This document shows, piece after piece, positions 43,559 to 54,702 of a stretch of DNA of 64,000 nt (positions are counted from its first letter, which is position 1; each line of letters opens with the position of its first letter). The notes beneath the pieces were generated by a model. The model was not told the origin of the DNA, made no database searches, and saw only the letters and a program-made list of their open reading frames with translations. The position numbers and the translations under genes were made by a program. This DNA comes from Kineobactrum sediminis (lineage in GTDB: Bacteria; Pseudomonadota; Gammaproteobacteria; Pseudomonadales; Halieaceae). The stretch is from NCBI RefSeq assembly GCF_002868715.1, contig NZ_PKLZ01000009.1, positions 62,001-126,000 on the forward strand, in the 5' to 3' direction.

Positions 43559-44425
43559 ATGGTTACAGGTGATCCCGTGAACGACACTCCCCCGGCGGTG
43601 ACACCGCCAGCATCCGGGCAAGCGGCGGCTTCGGCCCGGCCGCAGCAGGGTGAAATGCCCTTTGCCGTTGTGCTTGGCAAGGCCATGACCGAGCTCCCCA
43701 GGGACCTCTATATTCCGCCGCAGGCGCTGGAGGTATTCCTCGAGGCCTTTGAAGGCCCACTTGACCTGCTGCTGTACCTTATCCGCAGGCAGAACCTGGA
43801 TATCCTCGAGATCGATGTCTCGGCAATTACCGAACAGTACATGCGCTACGTCGAGCTGATGGATGCCATGCAGTTTGAACTGGCCGCAGAGTACCTGCTA
43901 ATGGCCGCTGTGCTGGCCGAGATCAAGTCGCGGATGCTGTTGCCGCGGGCCGTCGATACCGATGATGACGAGGAGGACCCGCGCGCCCAGTTGATTCGCC
44001 GCCTGCAGGAATACGAGCGTTTCAAGAAGGCGGCAGAGGACATCGAGGAATTGCCACGGGTGGAGCGCGACACCTGGGTTGGCAGTGCCGAACCGCCGGA
44101 CCTGAACCGGGTGCGCACCGATGCGGAAGTGGACATGAGGGAATTACTGCTGGCACTGGGTGAAGTGCTGCGGCGGGCAGATATGTTCGAGAGCCACCAC
44201 ATCCAGCGCGAGGCGCTGTCTACCCGGGAGCGTATGTCCGAGGTATTGGAAAAACTGTCCGGCCGCCAGTTTGTACCCTTTGTGGCACTGTTCTCCGCCA
44301 GTGAGGGACGTCTGGGTGTCGTCGTAACATTCCTGGCGGTAATGGAACTGATCAAGGAAGCACTGGTGGAAATAGTGCAAACCGAAAACTTTGGCCCTAT
44401 CCATGTAAAGGCAAGGTCTGAATAA
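43559..44425 (+). CDS. scpA: Segregation and condensation protein A (ScpA)
   Basis: Kleisin partner of the SMC complex for chromosome condensation. The core (FEGPLDLLLYLIRRQNLDILEIDVS) begins near residue 65 of 288, after a Pro/Ala-rich extension common in gammaproteobacteria. ATG 43559 is chosen; GTG 43577, with AGGTG five bases before it, is an alternative. scpB begins 1 nt after its stop, confirming the pair. The SMC gene itself is not in the window. Confidence 0.93.
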   Translation: MVTGDPVNDTPPAVTPPASGQAAASARPQQGEMPFAVVLGKAMTELPRDLYIPPQALEVFLEAFEGPLDLLLYLIRRQNLDILEIDVSAITEQYMRYVELMDAMQFELAAEYLLMAAVLAEIKSRMLLPRAVDTDDDEEDPRAQLIRRLQEYERFKKAAEDIEELPRVERDTWVGSAEPPDLNRVRTDAEVDMRELLLALGEVLRRADMFESHHIQREALSTRERMSEVLEKLSGRQFVPFVALFSASEGRLGVVVTFLAVMELIKEALVEIVQTENFGPIHVKARSE

Positions 44426-44426
44426 C

Positions 44427-45080
44427 ATGTCTGAGACCAGTACTACCCTTATCCAGATCCTGGAGGGCGCATTGTTGGCGGCTGGCCGCCCGCTTACCGT
44501 CGCCCAGCTGGGTGAATTGTTTGAGGAGCATGAGCGGCCCCCCAATGCGGATCTGCGGGAGGCCCTGGGCGTGGTGGCGGAACGTTGTACAGATCGTGGT
44601 TTTGAGTTGGTGGAAGTGGCCAGCGGCTTTCGCTACCAGGTTCGCCAGTCCCTGAGTCCCTGGGTGGGGAGGCTGTGGCACGAGCGCCCTCAGAAATACT
44701 CCCGCGCCATGCTTGAAACCCTTGCGCTGATTGCCTATCGTCAGCCTATTACCCGGGGTGAAATCGAGGAAATTCGCGGCGTCGCCGTGAGTTCCAATAT
44801 TATCAAGACCCTCCATGAACGCGAGTGGGTCCGTATTGTCGGGCACCGGGATGTCCCGGGGCGTCCCGCCATGTATGCCACCACCCGCCAGTTCCTGGAC
44901 TATTTCAATCTCAAGAACCTTGACCAATTGCCAGCGCTGGCGGAAATTCGTGACCTCGAAACCCTGAACGCGGAACTGGGGTTCAATGAACCCTTACCGG
45001 CGGCCGCCGCACAACACGCCGAAGTGGAAAACCTCTCCGGCCCCGACGAAACTTCTCCAGACCACGGTATGACACATTGA
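44427..45080 (+). CDS. scpB: Segregation and condensation protein B (ScpB)
   Basis: Second non-SMC subunit of the SMC-ScpAB complex, a dimeric winged-helix protein of 217 residues. Family motifs [36 protein letters not shown] and [13 protein letters not shown] are clear; the C-terminal tail is unconserved and acidic. It overlaps the rluB start by 4 nt (TTGA), so rluB is translationally coupled to it. Confidence 0.95.
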   Translation: MSETSTTLIQILEGALLAAGRPLTVAQLGELFEEHERPPNADLREALGVVAERCTDRGFELVEVASGFRYQVRQSLSPWVGRLWHERPQKYSRAMLETLALIAYRQPITRGEIEEIRGVAVSSNIIKTLHEREWVRIVGHRDVPGRPAMYATTRQFLDYFNLKNLDQLPALAEIRDLETLNAELGFNEPLPAAAAQHAEVENLSGPDETSPDHGMTH

Positions 45081-45997
45081 GTAAACGCAAAGTACCCACT
45101 CCCAAAGCGGCTGAAGTGACGGCTGATGAAACCACCGTCCCCGGCGAAAAACTGCAAAAAGTACTTGCCCGCACCGGCATGGGGTCGCGCCGTGAAATGG
45201 AGCGCTGGATTGAAGAGGGCCGCATTGAGGTCAATGGCAAGCGCGCCAGCCTTGGTGACCGGGTTGACGACCGCGCGCGGATTTTAATTGACGGCAAACC
45301 GCTCGAACGAGCCCCGGCCGAGGAAACCCGTTGCATCCTTTATCACAAGCCCACTGGCGAAGTCTGCAGCCGCAAGGACCCCCAGGGACGACGGACGGTC
45401 TTCGAACGTTTGCCCAAGCTCAAGAGTGGTCGCTGGATTTCCATCGGCCGGCTGGATTTCAATACCTCCGGCCTGCTGCTGTTTACGACTGACGGTGAAC
45501 TCGCCAATACCCTGATGCACCCATCCTCCAATATCGAGCGTGAGTACATGGTGCGAGTCATGGGTGAAGTCCGGGAGGACATGCTCAAGGCCATGCTGGA
45601 AGGGGTGATGCTGGAGGACGGGGTGGCGCGCTTTGCCGATATCCAGGATGGCGGTGGCGACGGTATCAACCACTGGTACTACGTGGTGCTCATGGAGGGC
45701 CGTAACCGTGAGGTGCGCCGCCTTTGGGAGTCGCAGGGCCTTACCGTATCGCGGCTGAAACGGGTTCGCTACGGTGACGTTTTCATTCCTTCCAAGGTCA
45801 AGCAGGGGCAATGGACCGAGTTGTCGCCAAAGGAAATCAAGGGCCTTTATCGTCTTGCGGCGCTGCCGCAAAAGCAGGTCAAGCGCAGCACCATCAAGGA
45901 AAAGGAAACCATGGAGCGGCAGTTCGGCAAGCGCAAATCCCCGGTGCCATCCCCCGGCAAGAGCCGGCATCGGGCCGGTCAGAAATCCCGCCGCTAG
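45077..45997 (+). CDS. rluB: 23S rRNA pseudouridine 2605 synthase RluB
   Basis: Modifies U2605 of 23S rRNA. TTG 45077 overlaps the scpB stop. An S4 RNA-binding domain (about 15-60; [19 protein letters not shown]) precedes the catalytic domain, with [14 protein letters not shown] holding the active Asp near residue 131. A basic C-terminal tail rich in Lys, Arg and Pro runs to residue 306. Together with yciK nearby this matches the gene order around rluB in E. coli. Confidence 0.94.
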   Translation: MSKRKVPTPKAAEVTADETTVPGEKLQKVLARTGMGSRREMERWIEEGRIEVNGKRASLGDRVDDRARILIDGKPLERAPAEETRCILYHKPTGEVCSRKDPQGRRTVFERLPKLKSGRWISIGRLDFNTSGLLLFTTDGELANTLMHPSSNIEREYMVRVMGEVREDMLKAMLEGVMLEDGVARFADIQDGGGDGINHWYYVVLMEGRNREVRRLWESQGLTVSRLKRVRYGDVFIPSKVKQGQWTELSPKEIKGLYRLAALPQKQVKRSTIKEKETMERQFGKRKSPVPSPGKSRHRAGQKSRR

Positions 45998-46032
45998 GCC
46001 CTGGTGCTATGGCCATGGCGGGATTGTTCCTT

Positions 46033-46794
46033 TCAGCCCTGGGCGTTAAAGGCGGCACCGCTGATGCCCGCGCTATCGGCGCCCATCAAATACAGGTACG
46101 TCGGCATGATGTCGGCCGGGGCGGGATTGCTGGTTGGCGTTTCACCCGGGTACGCGCTGCGTCGCATTGCCGTATTGGTAGCGCCGGGATTGAGACTGTT
46201 GACGCGTATTTTTGAGGTATTTTCCAGCTCATCTGCCAGTACCTGCATCAGGCCCTCCGTGGCAAATTTGGATACCGCATAAGCACCCCAGTAAGCCTTG
46301 CCGCGACGGCCCACGCCGGATGATGTGAAAATCACCGAGGCCTCTGGCGCCTGCTCCAATAGCGGCAGGGTGGCGCGAGTCAGCAGAAACTGGGCGTTGA
46401 CATTCACCTGCATCACCTCGGCCCAGGCGGGGTATTGCGCACTGGCAATCGGGCGACGTTCGCCAAGGATGCCGGCGTTATGCAGCAGGCCATCCAGCTG
46501 GCCGAAGGTCTCGTCGAGGGCACGTGCCAGGGTGGCGTAATCGTCTTCTGTCGCGGTAGCGAGATCCAGTGGAAAGATCGCCGGTTGCGGTCCGCCAGCG
46601 GCCACGATTTCATCGTATACCGCTTCCAGCTTGGCCGTTGTGCGGCCCAGCAGGATCACGCTGGCACCGTGGCCGGCATAAGATTTGGCAGCGGCACGAC
46701 CGATGCCGTCGCCGGCACCAGTAACGAGAATCACTTTGCCGGCCAGCAGGTCAGGTGCTGCCTGATAGTCCTGGGGGGCGGTCTGGATAGGCAT
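46033..46794 (-). CDS. yciK: YciK-family SDR oxidoreductase
   Basis: Short-chain dehydrogenase-like protein of 253 residues resembling E. coli YciK, function unknown. It shows the cofactor loop TGAGDGIG, HNAG and the active site AYWGAYAVSK, plus NSLNPGATNTAMR, all in the expected places. Converges on rluB with 35 nt between ends. In Pseudomonas an SDR of this type sits beside mupP and ubiG, exactly as here. Confidence 0.92.
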   Translation of the reverse strand: MPIQTAPQDYQAAPDLLAGKVILVTGAGDGIGRAAAKSYAGHGASVILLGRTTAKLEAVYDEIVAAGGPQPAIFPLDLATATEDDYATLARALDETFGQLDGLLHNAGILGERRPIASAQYPAWAEVMQVNVNAQFLLTRATLPLLEQAPEASVIFTSSGVGRRGKAYWGAYAVSKFATEGLMQVLADELENTSKIRVNSLNPGATNTAMRRSAYPGETPTSNPAPADIMPTYLYLMGADSAGISGAAFNAQG

Positions 46795-46826
46795 AAAAAG
46801 CTCCGTCTGGGTATGTCTGGATGGAC

Positions 46827-47507
46827 TCAGGCGCGGTCCAGGATCAGTAACTGCAGATCCGTGCTGGCATTGGCACTTGCGCTTGCGCCCCAGAGCGCGG
46901 GATCGTCTCCACTCTCAATGTAGCCGTAAAGTGCGGCAATGGTATACATTCCGGCCCTGGACCCCGCTTCAATATCGCGCTGGTGATCGCCGATATAAAT
47001 GGCGTGCTCGGGGCCGCAGGCCAGGTGACGGCAGTTCAGGTGCAGGGTCTCCGGGTGTGGCTTGCGCTCGGAAACATCATCCGGGCATACGACACTGCCC
47101 GGTGCCGGTGTGATTGCCAGGCGCTCCAGTAAGCGTTCGGTATAGGTCCGTGGCTTGTTGGTCGCGATGCCCCAGGCCACTCCCCGCTCTTCCAGTGTCG
47201 CAAGTAGCCGGCTTATACCCGGGTAAAGCCGGGCGGTGCTGCCCAGCACTTCAGCGTAAAGCTCGAGCAACCGCAGTCGCTGAGTCTCAAAGCTGTCATC
47301 GGATTCCGCAATCCCGAGCGCCAGTGTTACCAGGGCCCGGGCGCCATTGGAAACCGTGCTCCGGATGCGCGCGGATGGCAGGGGGGGTAGCCCATGTTCC
47401 GCGCGCAGGGCCTGAACCACGGTGACAAATTCGTCGGCGGTATCAACCAGGGTGCCGTCCAGATCGAAGATGACCGCACGCAGGTCGGTGGGTCGGGGAC
47501 GACTCAC
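46827..47507 (-). CDS. mupP: N-acetylmuramic acid 6-phosphate phosphatase MupP (HAD family)
   Basis: HAD phosphatase of 226 residues. Motif [11 protein letters not shown] gives the nucleophilic Asp; later motifs [15 protein letters not shown] and [10 protein letters not shown] with YGYI are in place. In Pseudomonas the gene between ubiG and the YciK-like SDR is mupP, which dephosphorylates MurNAc-6-phosphate for direct peptidoglycan recycling; the same place and VSNGARALV-type motif support it over phosphoglycolate phosphatase. The GTG start overlaps the ubiG stop by 4 nt. Confidence 0.87.
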   Translation of the reverse strand: MSRPRPTDLRAVIFDLDGTLVDTADEFVTVVQALRAEHGLPPLPSARIRSTVSNGARALVTLALGIAESDDSFETQRLRLLELYAEVLGSTARLYPGISRLLATLEERGVAWGIATNKPRTYTERLLERLAITPAPGSVVCPDDVSERKPHPETLHLNCRHLACGPEHAIYIGDHQRDIEAGSRAGMYTIAALYGYIESGDDPALWGASASANASTDLQLLILDRA

Positions 47508-48229
47508 GACATTGGCTCCAGCAGCGGTTTGCTGGCCTTGACCATGTAGTTTACCGATACATCGCGCGGCTGCAGCCGGTACTGTTTGCTCAGTGGGTTG
47601 TAGGTCAGGCCGGTCATGCCATCAAGACTGAGGCCAGCCGCCCGGATCCAGCCCGCCAACTCCGAGGGTTTGATGAATTTGGTGTACTCATGAGTGCCCG
47701 CGGGCAACAGTTTCAGGATGTACTCGGCACCGACAATGGCAAATACAAATGCCTTGGGATTGCGGTTGATGGTTGAGAAGTAAAGGGCCGCTCCAGGTTT
47801 CGCGAGTGTTGCACAGGCCGCCACAACGGCCGCCGGATCCGGCACATGCTCCAGCATTTCAAGGCAGCACACCACGTCGTAGTGCCCGGGCTGTTCTGCA
47901 GCGAGATCTTCAGCCGTCATCTGCCGGTAGTCGATATCGACCCCGGATTCCAGCTGATGGATGCGGGCCACCGCAAGCGGCGCCTCACCCATGTCGATAC
48001 CCGATACCCGGGCGCCCCGCTGGGCCATGGCTTCCGCGAGGATGCCGCCACCGCAACCCACATCCAGCAGTGTCTTGCCGGCCACGGGCGAGTGCTCGTC
48101 TATATAGTTGGCGCGCAGCGGGTTAATCTGGTGCAGGGGGCGAAACTCGCTGTTACGGTCCCACCAGCGCGAGGCCAGGGCCTCGAATTTGGCGATTTCC
48201 TGGGGGTCGACATTGGCTTTGTTGGTCAT
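47504..48229 (-). CDS. ubiG: Ubiquinone biosynthesis O-methyltransferase UbiG
   Basis: SAM-dependent methyltransferase that performs both O-methylation steps of ubiquinone synthesis. ATG 48229 gives [17 protein letters not shown], typical of UbiG; the upstream in-frame Met adds unrelated sequence from the mtaD end. The Rossmann motif [16 protein letters not shown] and MLEHVPDP are visible, with PLSKQYRL near the C-terminus. 241 residues. Its start overlaps the mtaD stop by 4 nt. Confidence 0.96.
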   Translation of the reverse strand: MTNKANVDPQEIAKFEALASRWWDRNSEFRPLHQINPLRANYIDEHSPVAGKTLLDVGCGGGILAEAMAQRGARVSGIDMGEAPLAVARIHQLESGVDIDYRQMTAEDLAAEQPGHYDVVCCLEMLEHVPDPAAVVAACATLAKPGAALYFSTINRNPKAFVFAIVGAEYILKLLPAGTHEYTKFIKPSELAGWIRAAGLSLDGMTGLTYNPLSKQYRLQPRDVSVNYMVKASKPLLEPMS

Positions 48230-49563
48230 GGTGTGGATCCTGTGCCGGCGATGCGGGCCTGCCATGCCGCAGCACGGGCGCCCAGTGAAGTGAGGTCGGT
48301 ATACTGAAGCTCGCCATCGCGCAACAGCAGGTCTCCGCCTACCCAGTTGTGGCTGACCTGGCTGCCGTTGCAGGCGTAGACGATTTGCGACAGTGCATTG
48401 TGCACCGGTTGTGTTTCCGGGCCGCTCAGGTTGACGGCGATCATGTCCGCCAGTTTGCCCGGCTCCAGGCTGCCGGTCTGTTCTTCCAGACCCAGTGCCC
48501 GGGCCCCGCCGATAGTGGCCATGGCCAGTACACTGGCCGCAGGCAGGGTACTGGCATCCCCCGAGCGAAATTTGGCCAGCAGGGCGGCAGCGCGCATTTC
48601 CGCGAACAGGTTGAGGTTGTTATTGCTGGCGGCACTGTCGGTACCGAGGGCGACATTTACGCCGGCGTCCAGTAGTTTGCTGACCGGGCAGATGCCGGCC
48701 GCCAGTTTCAGGTTTGACTGGGGACAATGGACCACATGGGCGCCAGTGCGCGCCAGCAGTGCGATATCCTGGTCACCAAGATCGGTCATGTGCACGCACT
48801 GGGTGCGCGGACCCAGCAGACCCAGTTCGTACAGCGTGTCCAATGGCCTTTCGCCGTGTTGCTCAACGGCTTGCAGAACTTCTCCGGTCGTTTCATGGAG
48901 GTGGATCTGTACCGGCGTATCCAGTTCCGCGGCCAGGGTGGCAACCTTGCCCAGATTGCCCTTGTTTACGGTGTAGGGCGCGTGTGGGCCGAAGCCGACG
49001 GTGACCAGTTCGCTGTGCTTGACATCGTCGCGCAGGGCCAGCCCCTTGCTGATGTATTCATCGGCGTCCCTGGCCCACGCCGTGGGGAAGTCCAGGATGG
49101 GAAAAACGAGTTGGCAGCGTATACGGCTGGCCTGGGCGACACGGGCGCAGATATCCGGAAAAAAGTACATGTCGGAAAAGGTGGTCGTACCCGCCCGGAC
49201 CATCTCGGCGATGGCGAGCTCGACGCCGACGGCGACAAAGTCTTCGCCGACATGGCGGCCCTCTGCCGGCCAGATGTGTTCTTCCAGCCAGGGCATCAGT
49301 GGCAGGTCGTCGGCGTAACCGCGCAGCAGAGACATGGCGGCGTGGCCATGGCTGTTGATGAGTCCGGGAAGCAGCGCATGGCCCGGCAGGTCAAACGTCT
49401 CCCGTGCCCGCAGGGCGCGCCCCTGCGACTGGGGCATGATTGCTGCAATGCGCCCGTCCCGCACCGCCAGGCTGTGGTCTGGGAGTATTGCCCCGGCGGG
49501 CGCCACCGGCAATATCCAGCCGGCGTGAACAAGGGTGTCGAAGATCTCGGTTGGCGCTGTCAT
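48226..49563 (-). CDS. mtaD: 5-methylthioadenosine/S-adenosylhomocysteine deaminase (TRZ/ATZ family)
   Basis: Amidohydrolase of 445 residues that deaminates methylthioadenosine or S-adenosylhomocysteine in purine salvage. Metal ligands lie in [19 protein letters not shown] (H-x-H), [11 protein letters not shown], and [12 protein letters not shown]. The same order (mtaD-ubiG-mupP) occurs upstream of gyrA in Pseudomonas. The related TRZ/ATZ chlorohydrolases share the fold, so exact substrate is inferred from context. Confidence 0.9.
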   Translation of the reverse strand: MTAPTEIFDTLVHAGWILPVAPAGAILPDHSLAVRDGRIAAIMPQSQGRALRARETFDLPGHALLPGLINSHGHAAMSLLRGYADDLPLMPWLEEHIWPAEGRHVGEDFVAVGVELAIAEMVRAGTTTFSDMYFFPDICARVAQASRIRCQLVFPILDFPTAWARDADEYISKGLALRDDVKHSELVTVGFGPHAPYTVNKGNLGKVATLAAELDTPVQIHLHETTGEVLQAVEQHGERPLDTLYELGLLGPRTQCVHMTDLGDQDIALLARTGAHVVHCPQSNLKLAAGICPVSKLLDAGVNVALGTDSAASNNNLNLFAEMRAAALLAKFRSGDASTLPAASVLAMATIGGARALGLEEQTGSLEPGKLADMIAVNLSGPETQPVHNALSQIVYACNGSQVSHNWVGGDLLLRDGELQYTDLTSLGARAAAWQARIAGTGSTP

Positions 49564-49724
49564 GGGGCCTCGATTTGCCGGTTGCAGAGGCCTTTGGGCC
49601 GGCCACCCCGGCAGGTCGTGGCCAGCTGGCGTCTGTGGCGGGCAAGTATAACCGGAAATACCCTGTTCCCGCGCGAACGGGCGCTAAAATCTGCAAAAAC
49701 ATGGCGGCAGCCGGGGTTATTCCG

Positions 49725-49730
49725 TATAAT
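49725..49730 (+). promoter_or_regulatory. Candidate -10 element for gyrA
   Basis: Consensus TATAAT 120 nt before the gyrA ATG in the 286-nt gap between mtaD and gyrA. The position fits a promoter, but no convincing -35 hexamer is seen at 17 nt, so it is only a candidate. The rest of the gap holds nothing else I can name. Confidence 0.35.
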
Positions 49731-49849
49731 TCCGCGTCTGCGTGGCACGCTTGTCAGGGACTTCCGGAACCTGTGCCGTGCCCGCCAGGGGCGATTTCGT
49801 GAACACCGCTGTTATCGCTCTCCGTAGTCATTTAAGGAAGCCGTAGTAC

Positions 49850-52447
49850 ATGGGTGAATTAGCCAAGGAAATTCTTCCCGTCAGCATTGAGGACGAGCTC
49901 AAGCAGTCTTATCTCGATTATGCAATGAGCGTGATCGTGGGCCGGGCCTTACCGGATGTTCGCGATGGTCTCAAGCCCGTTCACCGGCGCGTCCTGTTTG
50001 CCATGAACGAGTTGAACAACGACTGGAACAAGGGTTATAAGAAGTCGGCCCGCATCGTCGGTGACGTGATTGGTAAATATCACCCCCACGGTGACTCCGC
50101 GGTCTATGACACGATCGTACGCATGGCCCAGTCTTTCTCAATGCGCTACATGCTGGTGGACGGCCAGGGTAACTTTGGTTCAGTTGACGGCGATTCTGCG
50201 GCGGCCATGCGTTACACAGAGATTCGCATGCGCAAGATTGCCCACGCCATGCTGGCGGATCTCGACAAGGAAACGGTTGATTTTGTCGACAACTACGATG
50301 GTACCGAAAGTATCCCCGTCGTGTTACCAACCCGGGCCCCCACCCTGTTGATCAACGGCTCCTCCGGTATTGCGGTGGGTATGGCGACCAATATTCCCCC
50401 GCACAATCTGCGCGAGGTCATCAGCGGCTGCCTGGCCCTGATGAGTAATCCCGACACCACGGTGGATGAGCTCATGGAGCACATTCCCGGCCCGGACTTT
50501 CCCACCGGCGCGATCATCAACGGCCGTGCCGGTATTATCCAAGCCTATCGTACCGGTCGCGGCCGCATTTATGTTCGGGCCCGCGCCGAGGTGATCCACG
50601 AGGAAAAGAAAAGCCGCGATGTCATCATCATTCACGAGCTTCCCTACCAGTTGAACAAGGCGCGGTTGATCGAGCGTATCGCCGAGCTGGTCAAGGAAAA
50701 GAAAATCGAGGGTATTTCCGAACTGCGCGACGAGTCCGACAAGGATGGCATGCGCGTGGTGATCGAGTTGCGCCGTGGTGAAATCGGCGATGTTGTACTC
50801 AATAACCTCTATGCCCAGACCCAGTTGCAGGCCGTGTTCGGCATCAATATGGTAGCCCTGGTTGACGGTCAGCCCAGGTTGTTGAATCTCAAGCAGATTC
50901 TCGAGGCGTTTATCCGCCACCGGCGGGAAGTGGTGACCCGGCGCACGGTATACCTGTTGCGCAAGGCCCGCGAGCGGGGCCATTTGCTGGAAGGGCTGGC
51001 GATTGCCCTGGCGAACATTGACCCGGTCATCGAGTTGATCAAGGCGTCCCCCAGCAGTTCCGAGGCGCGAACAAAACTGATGGACCGGTCCTGGCCGCCC
51101 GGCGACGTGAGCAAGATGCTGGAGCGGGCCGGGGAAGATGCCTGCCGTCCTGATGAGCTGGAGCCCCAGTACGGTCTTCACGATGGCGAGTACTTCTTGT
51201 CCCAGGCCCAGGCGCAGGCCATTCTCGACCTTCGCCTGCATCGCCTCACCGGCCTGGAGCACGAGAAATTACTCAACGAATACGACGAAAAACTCCGTGA
51301 AATCGCCGATTACCTGGAGATTCTTGCGGATCCGGACCGCCTGAAGCTGGTAATTCGCGAAGAGCTTGAGGAAATTGTGACCGAGTTTGGCGACGACCGC
51401 CTTACCGAGATCAGCTCTTCCCATCACGACCTGACGGTTGAAGACCTGATCACGGAAGAAGACCGGGTAGTCACCATTTCCCATGGGGGCTATGCCAAGA
51501 CCCAGCCGTTGTCCGACTACCAGGCCCAGCGACGCGGTGGCACCGGCAGGTCGGCAACCGCCGTCAAGGATGAGGATTTTGTCGAACATTTGCTGATCGC
51601 CAGCACCCACGCCACCATTCTCTGCTTTACCAACATGGGTAAAGTCTATTGGCTGAAGGTCTACCAGATTCCCCTGGCGGGCCGCAATTCCCGCGGCCGG
51701 CCGATGGTGAATCTGCTGCCCCTGGAAGAGAGTGAGCGGGTGACTTCTATCCTGCAGGTGAATGAGTATACCGAGGGCTGGTATATTTTCATGGCCACGG
51801 CCAAGGGCACGGTCAAGAAAACCGCACTGACTGATTTTGCCCGCCGGCGCAGTGTCGGTCTGCGGGCCCTTGAGCTGGACGAGGACGACGTCCTGATCGG
51901 TACCGCAATTACCAACGGCAGCTGTGACGTTATGCTGTTCAGTAGCGAGGGCAAGGTGGTGCGCTTCCGCGAGGATGATGTTCGCGCCATGGGGCGTACG
52001 GCCCGGGGTGTGCGTGGTATTCGTCTTGGCGAGGGCCACCGCATGATTTCCCTGATTGTGCCCCAGGAGGGTGGCCAGGTGCTCACGGTGAGTGAAAACG
52101 GCTACGGCAAGCGCACGGAATTGGTGGAATTCCCGACCAAGGGGCGGGGTAATATGGGTGTGATCGCCATGTCCACCAGCGCGCGCAATGGCCGTCTGGT
52201 GGGTGCCGTGCAGGTGTTTGCGGGTGACCAGGTCATGCTGATTTCCAACCAGGGTACCCTGGTGCGCACCAGCGCTGAAGAAATATCCCTGGTCGGCCGC
52301 AACACGCAGGGCGTGCGCGTAATCCGCACCCGGCCCGACGAATTCCTGGTCAGGATTGAGCGTATTGCTGAACCGGAGATCGATGCGGATGCCGTTATTG
52401 ATGCCGATATTGATGACACCACCGGAGCTGGCGACGCCGAGGACTAA
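49850..52447 (+). CDS. gyrA: DNA gyrase subunit A (GyrA)
   Basis: Type II topoisomerase subunit that breaks and rejoins DNA for negative supercoiling. 865 residues, near the E. coli 875. Residue numbers match E. coli through the active site: Tyr122 (AAMRYTEIR) is the cleavage residue, and the quinolone region ([10 protein letters not shown]) has Ser83 and Asp87, the wild-type forms. The C-terminal GyrA box QRRGGTG is intact. ATG 49850 follows AAGGAAG. serC starts 40 nt after. Confidence 0.98.
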   Translation: MGELAKEILPVSIEDELKQSYLDYAMSVIVGRALPDVRDGLKPVHRRVLFAMNELNNDWNKGYKKSARIVGDVIGKYHPHGDSAVYDTIVRMAQSFSMRYMLVDGQGNFGSVDGDSAAAMRYTEIRMRKIAHAMLADLDKETVDFVDNYDGTESIPVVLPTRAPTLLINGSSGIAVGMATNIPPHNLREVISGCLALMSNPDTTVDELMEHIPGPDFPTGAIINGRAGIIQAYRTGRGRIYVRARAEVIHEEKKSRDVIIIHELPYQLNKARLIERIAELVKEKKIEGISELRDESDKDGMRVVIELRRGEIGDVVLNNLYAQTQLQAVFGINMVALVDGQPRLLNLKQILEAFIRHRREVVTRRTVYLLRKARERGHLLEGLAIALANIDPVIELIKASPSSSEARTKLMDRSWPPGDVSKMLERAGEDACRPDELEPQYGLHDGEYFLSQAQAQAILDLRLHRLTGLEHEKLLNEYDEKLREIADYLEILADPDRLKLVIREELEEIVTEFGDDRLTEISSSHHDLTVEDLITEEDRVVTISHGGYAKTQPLSDYQAQRRGGTGRSATAVKDEDFVEHLLIASTHATILCFTNMGKVYWLKVYQIPLAGRNSRGRPMVNLLPLEESERVTSILQVNEYTEGWYIFMATAKGTVKKTALTDFARRRSVGLRALELDEDDVLIGTAITNGSCDVMLFSSEGKVVRFREDDVRAMGRTARGVRGIRLGEGHRMISLIVPQEGGQVLTVSENGYGKRTELVEFPTKGRGNMGVIAMSTSARNGRLVGAVQVFAGDQVMLISNQGTLVRTSAEEISLVGRNTQGVRVIRTRPDEFLVRIERIAEPEIDADAVIDADIDDTTGAGDAED

Positions 52448-52487
52448 GGCGTCCACGCTCCTTCGCTAATTTAAGGAAGCCCTTGCG

Positions 52488-53567
52488 ATGACTCGCTGCT
52501 ACAACTTTTGTGCAGGGCCTGCGGCCCTGCCGGTGCCGGTACTGGAAACCGCACGTGACGATATGCTCGAATGGCATGGCAAAGGCATGTCGCTGATGGA
52601 AATGAGCCATCGCAGCGCCGAATTCATCGGCGTGGCGGAACGGGCCGAGGCCACCCTGCGCGAGCTGCTGGGAATCTCTGACGATTACGCCGTGCTGTTC
52701 CTGCAGGGCGGGGCCAGCACCCAGTTTGCAGCGGTTCCACTTAACCTGCTCGCGGAGGGTGCCAGCGCGGATTACGTCAACACGGGTCAGTGGTCCAAAA
52801 AGGCGATCGCCGAGGCCAGGCGTTTTGGGCGGATCAACGTGGTAGCCAGTTCGGAGGATACCCGGTTCAGTACAATCCCTCCCCGGGATACCTGGAGTAC
52901 CGACCCCAATGCCGCCTATCTGCATTACACGCCCAATGAAACCATCGGCGGGGTAGAGTTCCACTGGATTCCGGAAACCGGTGCGCCACTGGTGGCCGAC
53001 ATGTCATCCACCATTTTGTCGCGACCCCTGGATGTATCCCGCTTCGGGATGATTTACGCGGGCGCGCAGAAGAACATCGGCCCGGCCGGCCTCACCCTGG
53101 TGATTGTGCGCAGGGACCTGCTGGGACACTCGCAGCCACACTGCCCGACCATGCTGGACTGGAAGACGGCGGCTGAAAACGATTCCATGTACAACACACC
53201 TCCCACTTTTGCGGTGTATCTTGCCGGGCTGGTCTTTGACTGGCTGAAAGAGCTGGGTGGCTTGCCGGCGATGGCTGAAATCAACCGGCGCAAGGCGGCA
53301 AAACTATATGCGGCAATCGATGGCAGCACCTTCTATGCCAACCCGGTGGAAGTACCCAGTCGCTCGTTGATGAACGTGCCCTTCACCCTGGCTGATTCGT
53401 CCCTGGACAAGCCGTTTCTGGAGGAAGCAGAGGCCCGCGGGTTACTTAACCTCAAAGGCCACCGTTCGGTAGGTGGCATGCGCGCGAGTATTTACAATGC
53501 CGTTCCCGAGGAGGCAGTGGACGCATTGATCGCGTTCATGCAGGATTTTGAGCAACGCAAGGGCTGA
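52488..53567 (+). CDS. serC: Phosphoserine aminotransferase SerC
   Basis: PLP-dependent enzyme making phosphoserine (and 4-phospho-hydroxythreonine for vitamin B6). 359 residues, class V aminotransferase fold. N-terminal YNFCAGPAALP and EMSHRSAEF are family marks, and the PLP lysine lies in IYAGAQKNIGPAGL. It links with pheA (14 nt later) and with pdxJ by supplying the B6 route. The ribosome site TTTAAGGAAGCC also occurs in front of gyrA. Confidence 0.97.
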   Translation: MTRCYNFCAGPAALPVPVLETARDDMLEWHGKGMSLMEMSHRSAEFIGVAERAEATLRELLGISDDYAVLFLQGGASTQFAAVPLNLLAEGASADYVNTGQWSKKAIAEARRFGRINVVASSEDTRFSTIPPRDTWSTDPNAAYLHYTPNETIGGVEFHWIPETGAPLVADMSSTILSRPLDVSRFGMIYAGAQKNIGPAGLTLVIVRRDLLGHSQPHCPTMLDWKTAAENDSMYNTPPTFAVYLAGLVFDWLKELGGLPAMAEINRRKAAKLYAAIDGSTFYANPVEVPSRSLMNVPFTLADSSLDKPFLEEAEARGLLNLKGHRSVGGMRASIYNAVPEEAVDALIAFMQDFEQRKG

Positions 53568-53581
53568 GGCGGCGGTTGGCG

Positions 53582-54700
53582 ATGACAGATACCAGGGATC
53601 TCAATCAGGTCAGGGCGGATATAGACGCTATCGACCAGGATATCCAGGCGCTGATTAAACGCCGTGCCGAGTGCGCGCAGCGGGTGGCTGAAATCAAGCT
53701 GGCGGAAATCCTGGCCGCGGGTGAATCAGGGGAGCCCGCCGGCGAGGTTGTCTACTACCGGCCCGAGCGTGAAGCCCAGGTCCTGCAGCGCATTATTGAT
53801 CGCAACCAGGGCCCGCTGGCGGGAGAGGCGGTTGCGCACATTTTTCGCGAAATCATGTCGGCTTGTCTGGCCCTGGAGCGGCCTTTGCAAGTCGCCTACC
53901 TGGGTCCTGAAGGTACGTTCACCCAGGCAGCGGCGCTCAAGCATTTTGGTCACGCCGCCATTTGTGTGGCCCAGAATACGATTGATACCGTGTTTGCGCA
54001 GGTGGCGTCCGGGGACTGCAATTACGGTGTGGTGCCGGTTGAAAATTCAACGGAAGGCATGGTCAGTCATACCCTTGATAATTTCATGGATTCGCCCCTG
54101 AAAATATCCGGCGAAGTGGAAATGCGAATCGTTCATCACCTGCTGGTGGCAAAGCATACCCCGGCGCAGGCCATTACCCGGATCTGTGCCCATCAGCAGG
54201 CCCTTGCCCAGTGTCGCAACTGGCTGGACCTGCACTGGCCGCTGGTGGAACGCGAAGCGGTCAGTAGCAACGGTGAGGCTGCGCGAATGGCCGCAACAAT
54301 CCCGGGCGTGGCGGCAGTGGCGGGCGACATGGCCGCGGAGTTGTACCATCTGGATAAGCTCGCGGAGCATATAGAGGATTACCCTGACAATACCACCCGC
54401 TTTCTGGTGGTGGGCCGCGAAGAAGTGCCTCCCAGTGGCCGCGACAAGACCTCGCTGATTGTGTCCAGCCGCAACAAACCGGGTGCCCTGTTCACCTTGC
54501 TGGACCCGTTTCGACGAGCGGGGGTCAGCCTGACCCGTATCGATACCCGGCCCTCGCGTACGGAAAAATGGGCCTATGTGTTTTTTATCGAGTTTGAGGG
54601 CCACATGCAGGACGAGAACGTGCGCGGTATTGTTGGCGAGCTGGAGGAGCAGTCCATCCTGTTCAAGCCATTGGGTTCCTATCCGCGCGCGGTGTTGTAG
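53582..54700 (+). CDS. pheA: Bifunctional chorismate mutase/prephenate dehydratase PheA
   Basis: Converts chorismate to prephenate and then phenylpyruvate on the way to phenylalanine. N-terminal chorismate mutase domain (about 5-100), prephenate dehydratase domain (about 105-280, with DNTTRFLVVG near its end) and C-terminal ACT regulatory domain (about 290-372) containing GALFTLLDPFRRAG and TRIDTRPSR for phenylalanine feedback control. ATG 53582 is used; an in-frame TTG lies 6 nt before. tyrA follows 2 nt after its stop. Confidence 0.96.
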   Translation: MTDTRDLNQVRADIDAIDQDIQALIKRRAECAQRVAEIKLAEILAAGESGEPAGEVVYYRPEREAQVLQRIIDRNQGPLAGEAVAHIFREIMSACLALERPLQVAYLGPEGTFTQAAALKHFGHAAICVAQNTIDTVFAQVASGDCNYGVVPVENSTEGMVSHTLDNFMDSPLKISGEVEMRIVHHLLVAKHTPAQAITRICAHQQALAQCRNWLDLHWPLVEREAVSSNGEAARMAATIPGVAAVAGDMAAELYHLDKLAEHIEDYPDNTTRFLVVGREEVPPSGRDKTSLIVSSRNKPGALFTLLDPFRRAGVSLTRIDTRPSRTEKWAYVFFIEFEGHMQDENVRGIVGELEEQSILFKPLGSYPRAVL

Positions 54701-54702
54701 CG

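Noticed and set aside
48727-49827. A 366-codon plus-strand frame opposite mtaD
   Set aside because: It is the shadow of mtaD; motifs of the amidohydrolase are clear on the minus strand.
51269-52456. A 395-codon minus-strand frame antisense to gyrA
   Set aside because: Composition is His/Gln-rich with no domain; high-GC genes often give long antisense frames. gyrA on the plus strand is certain.
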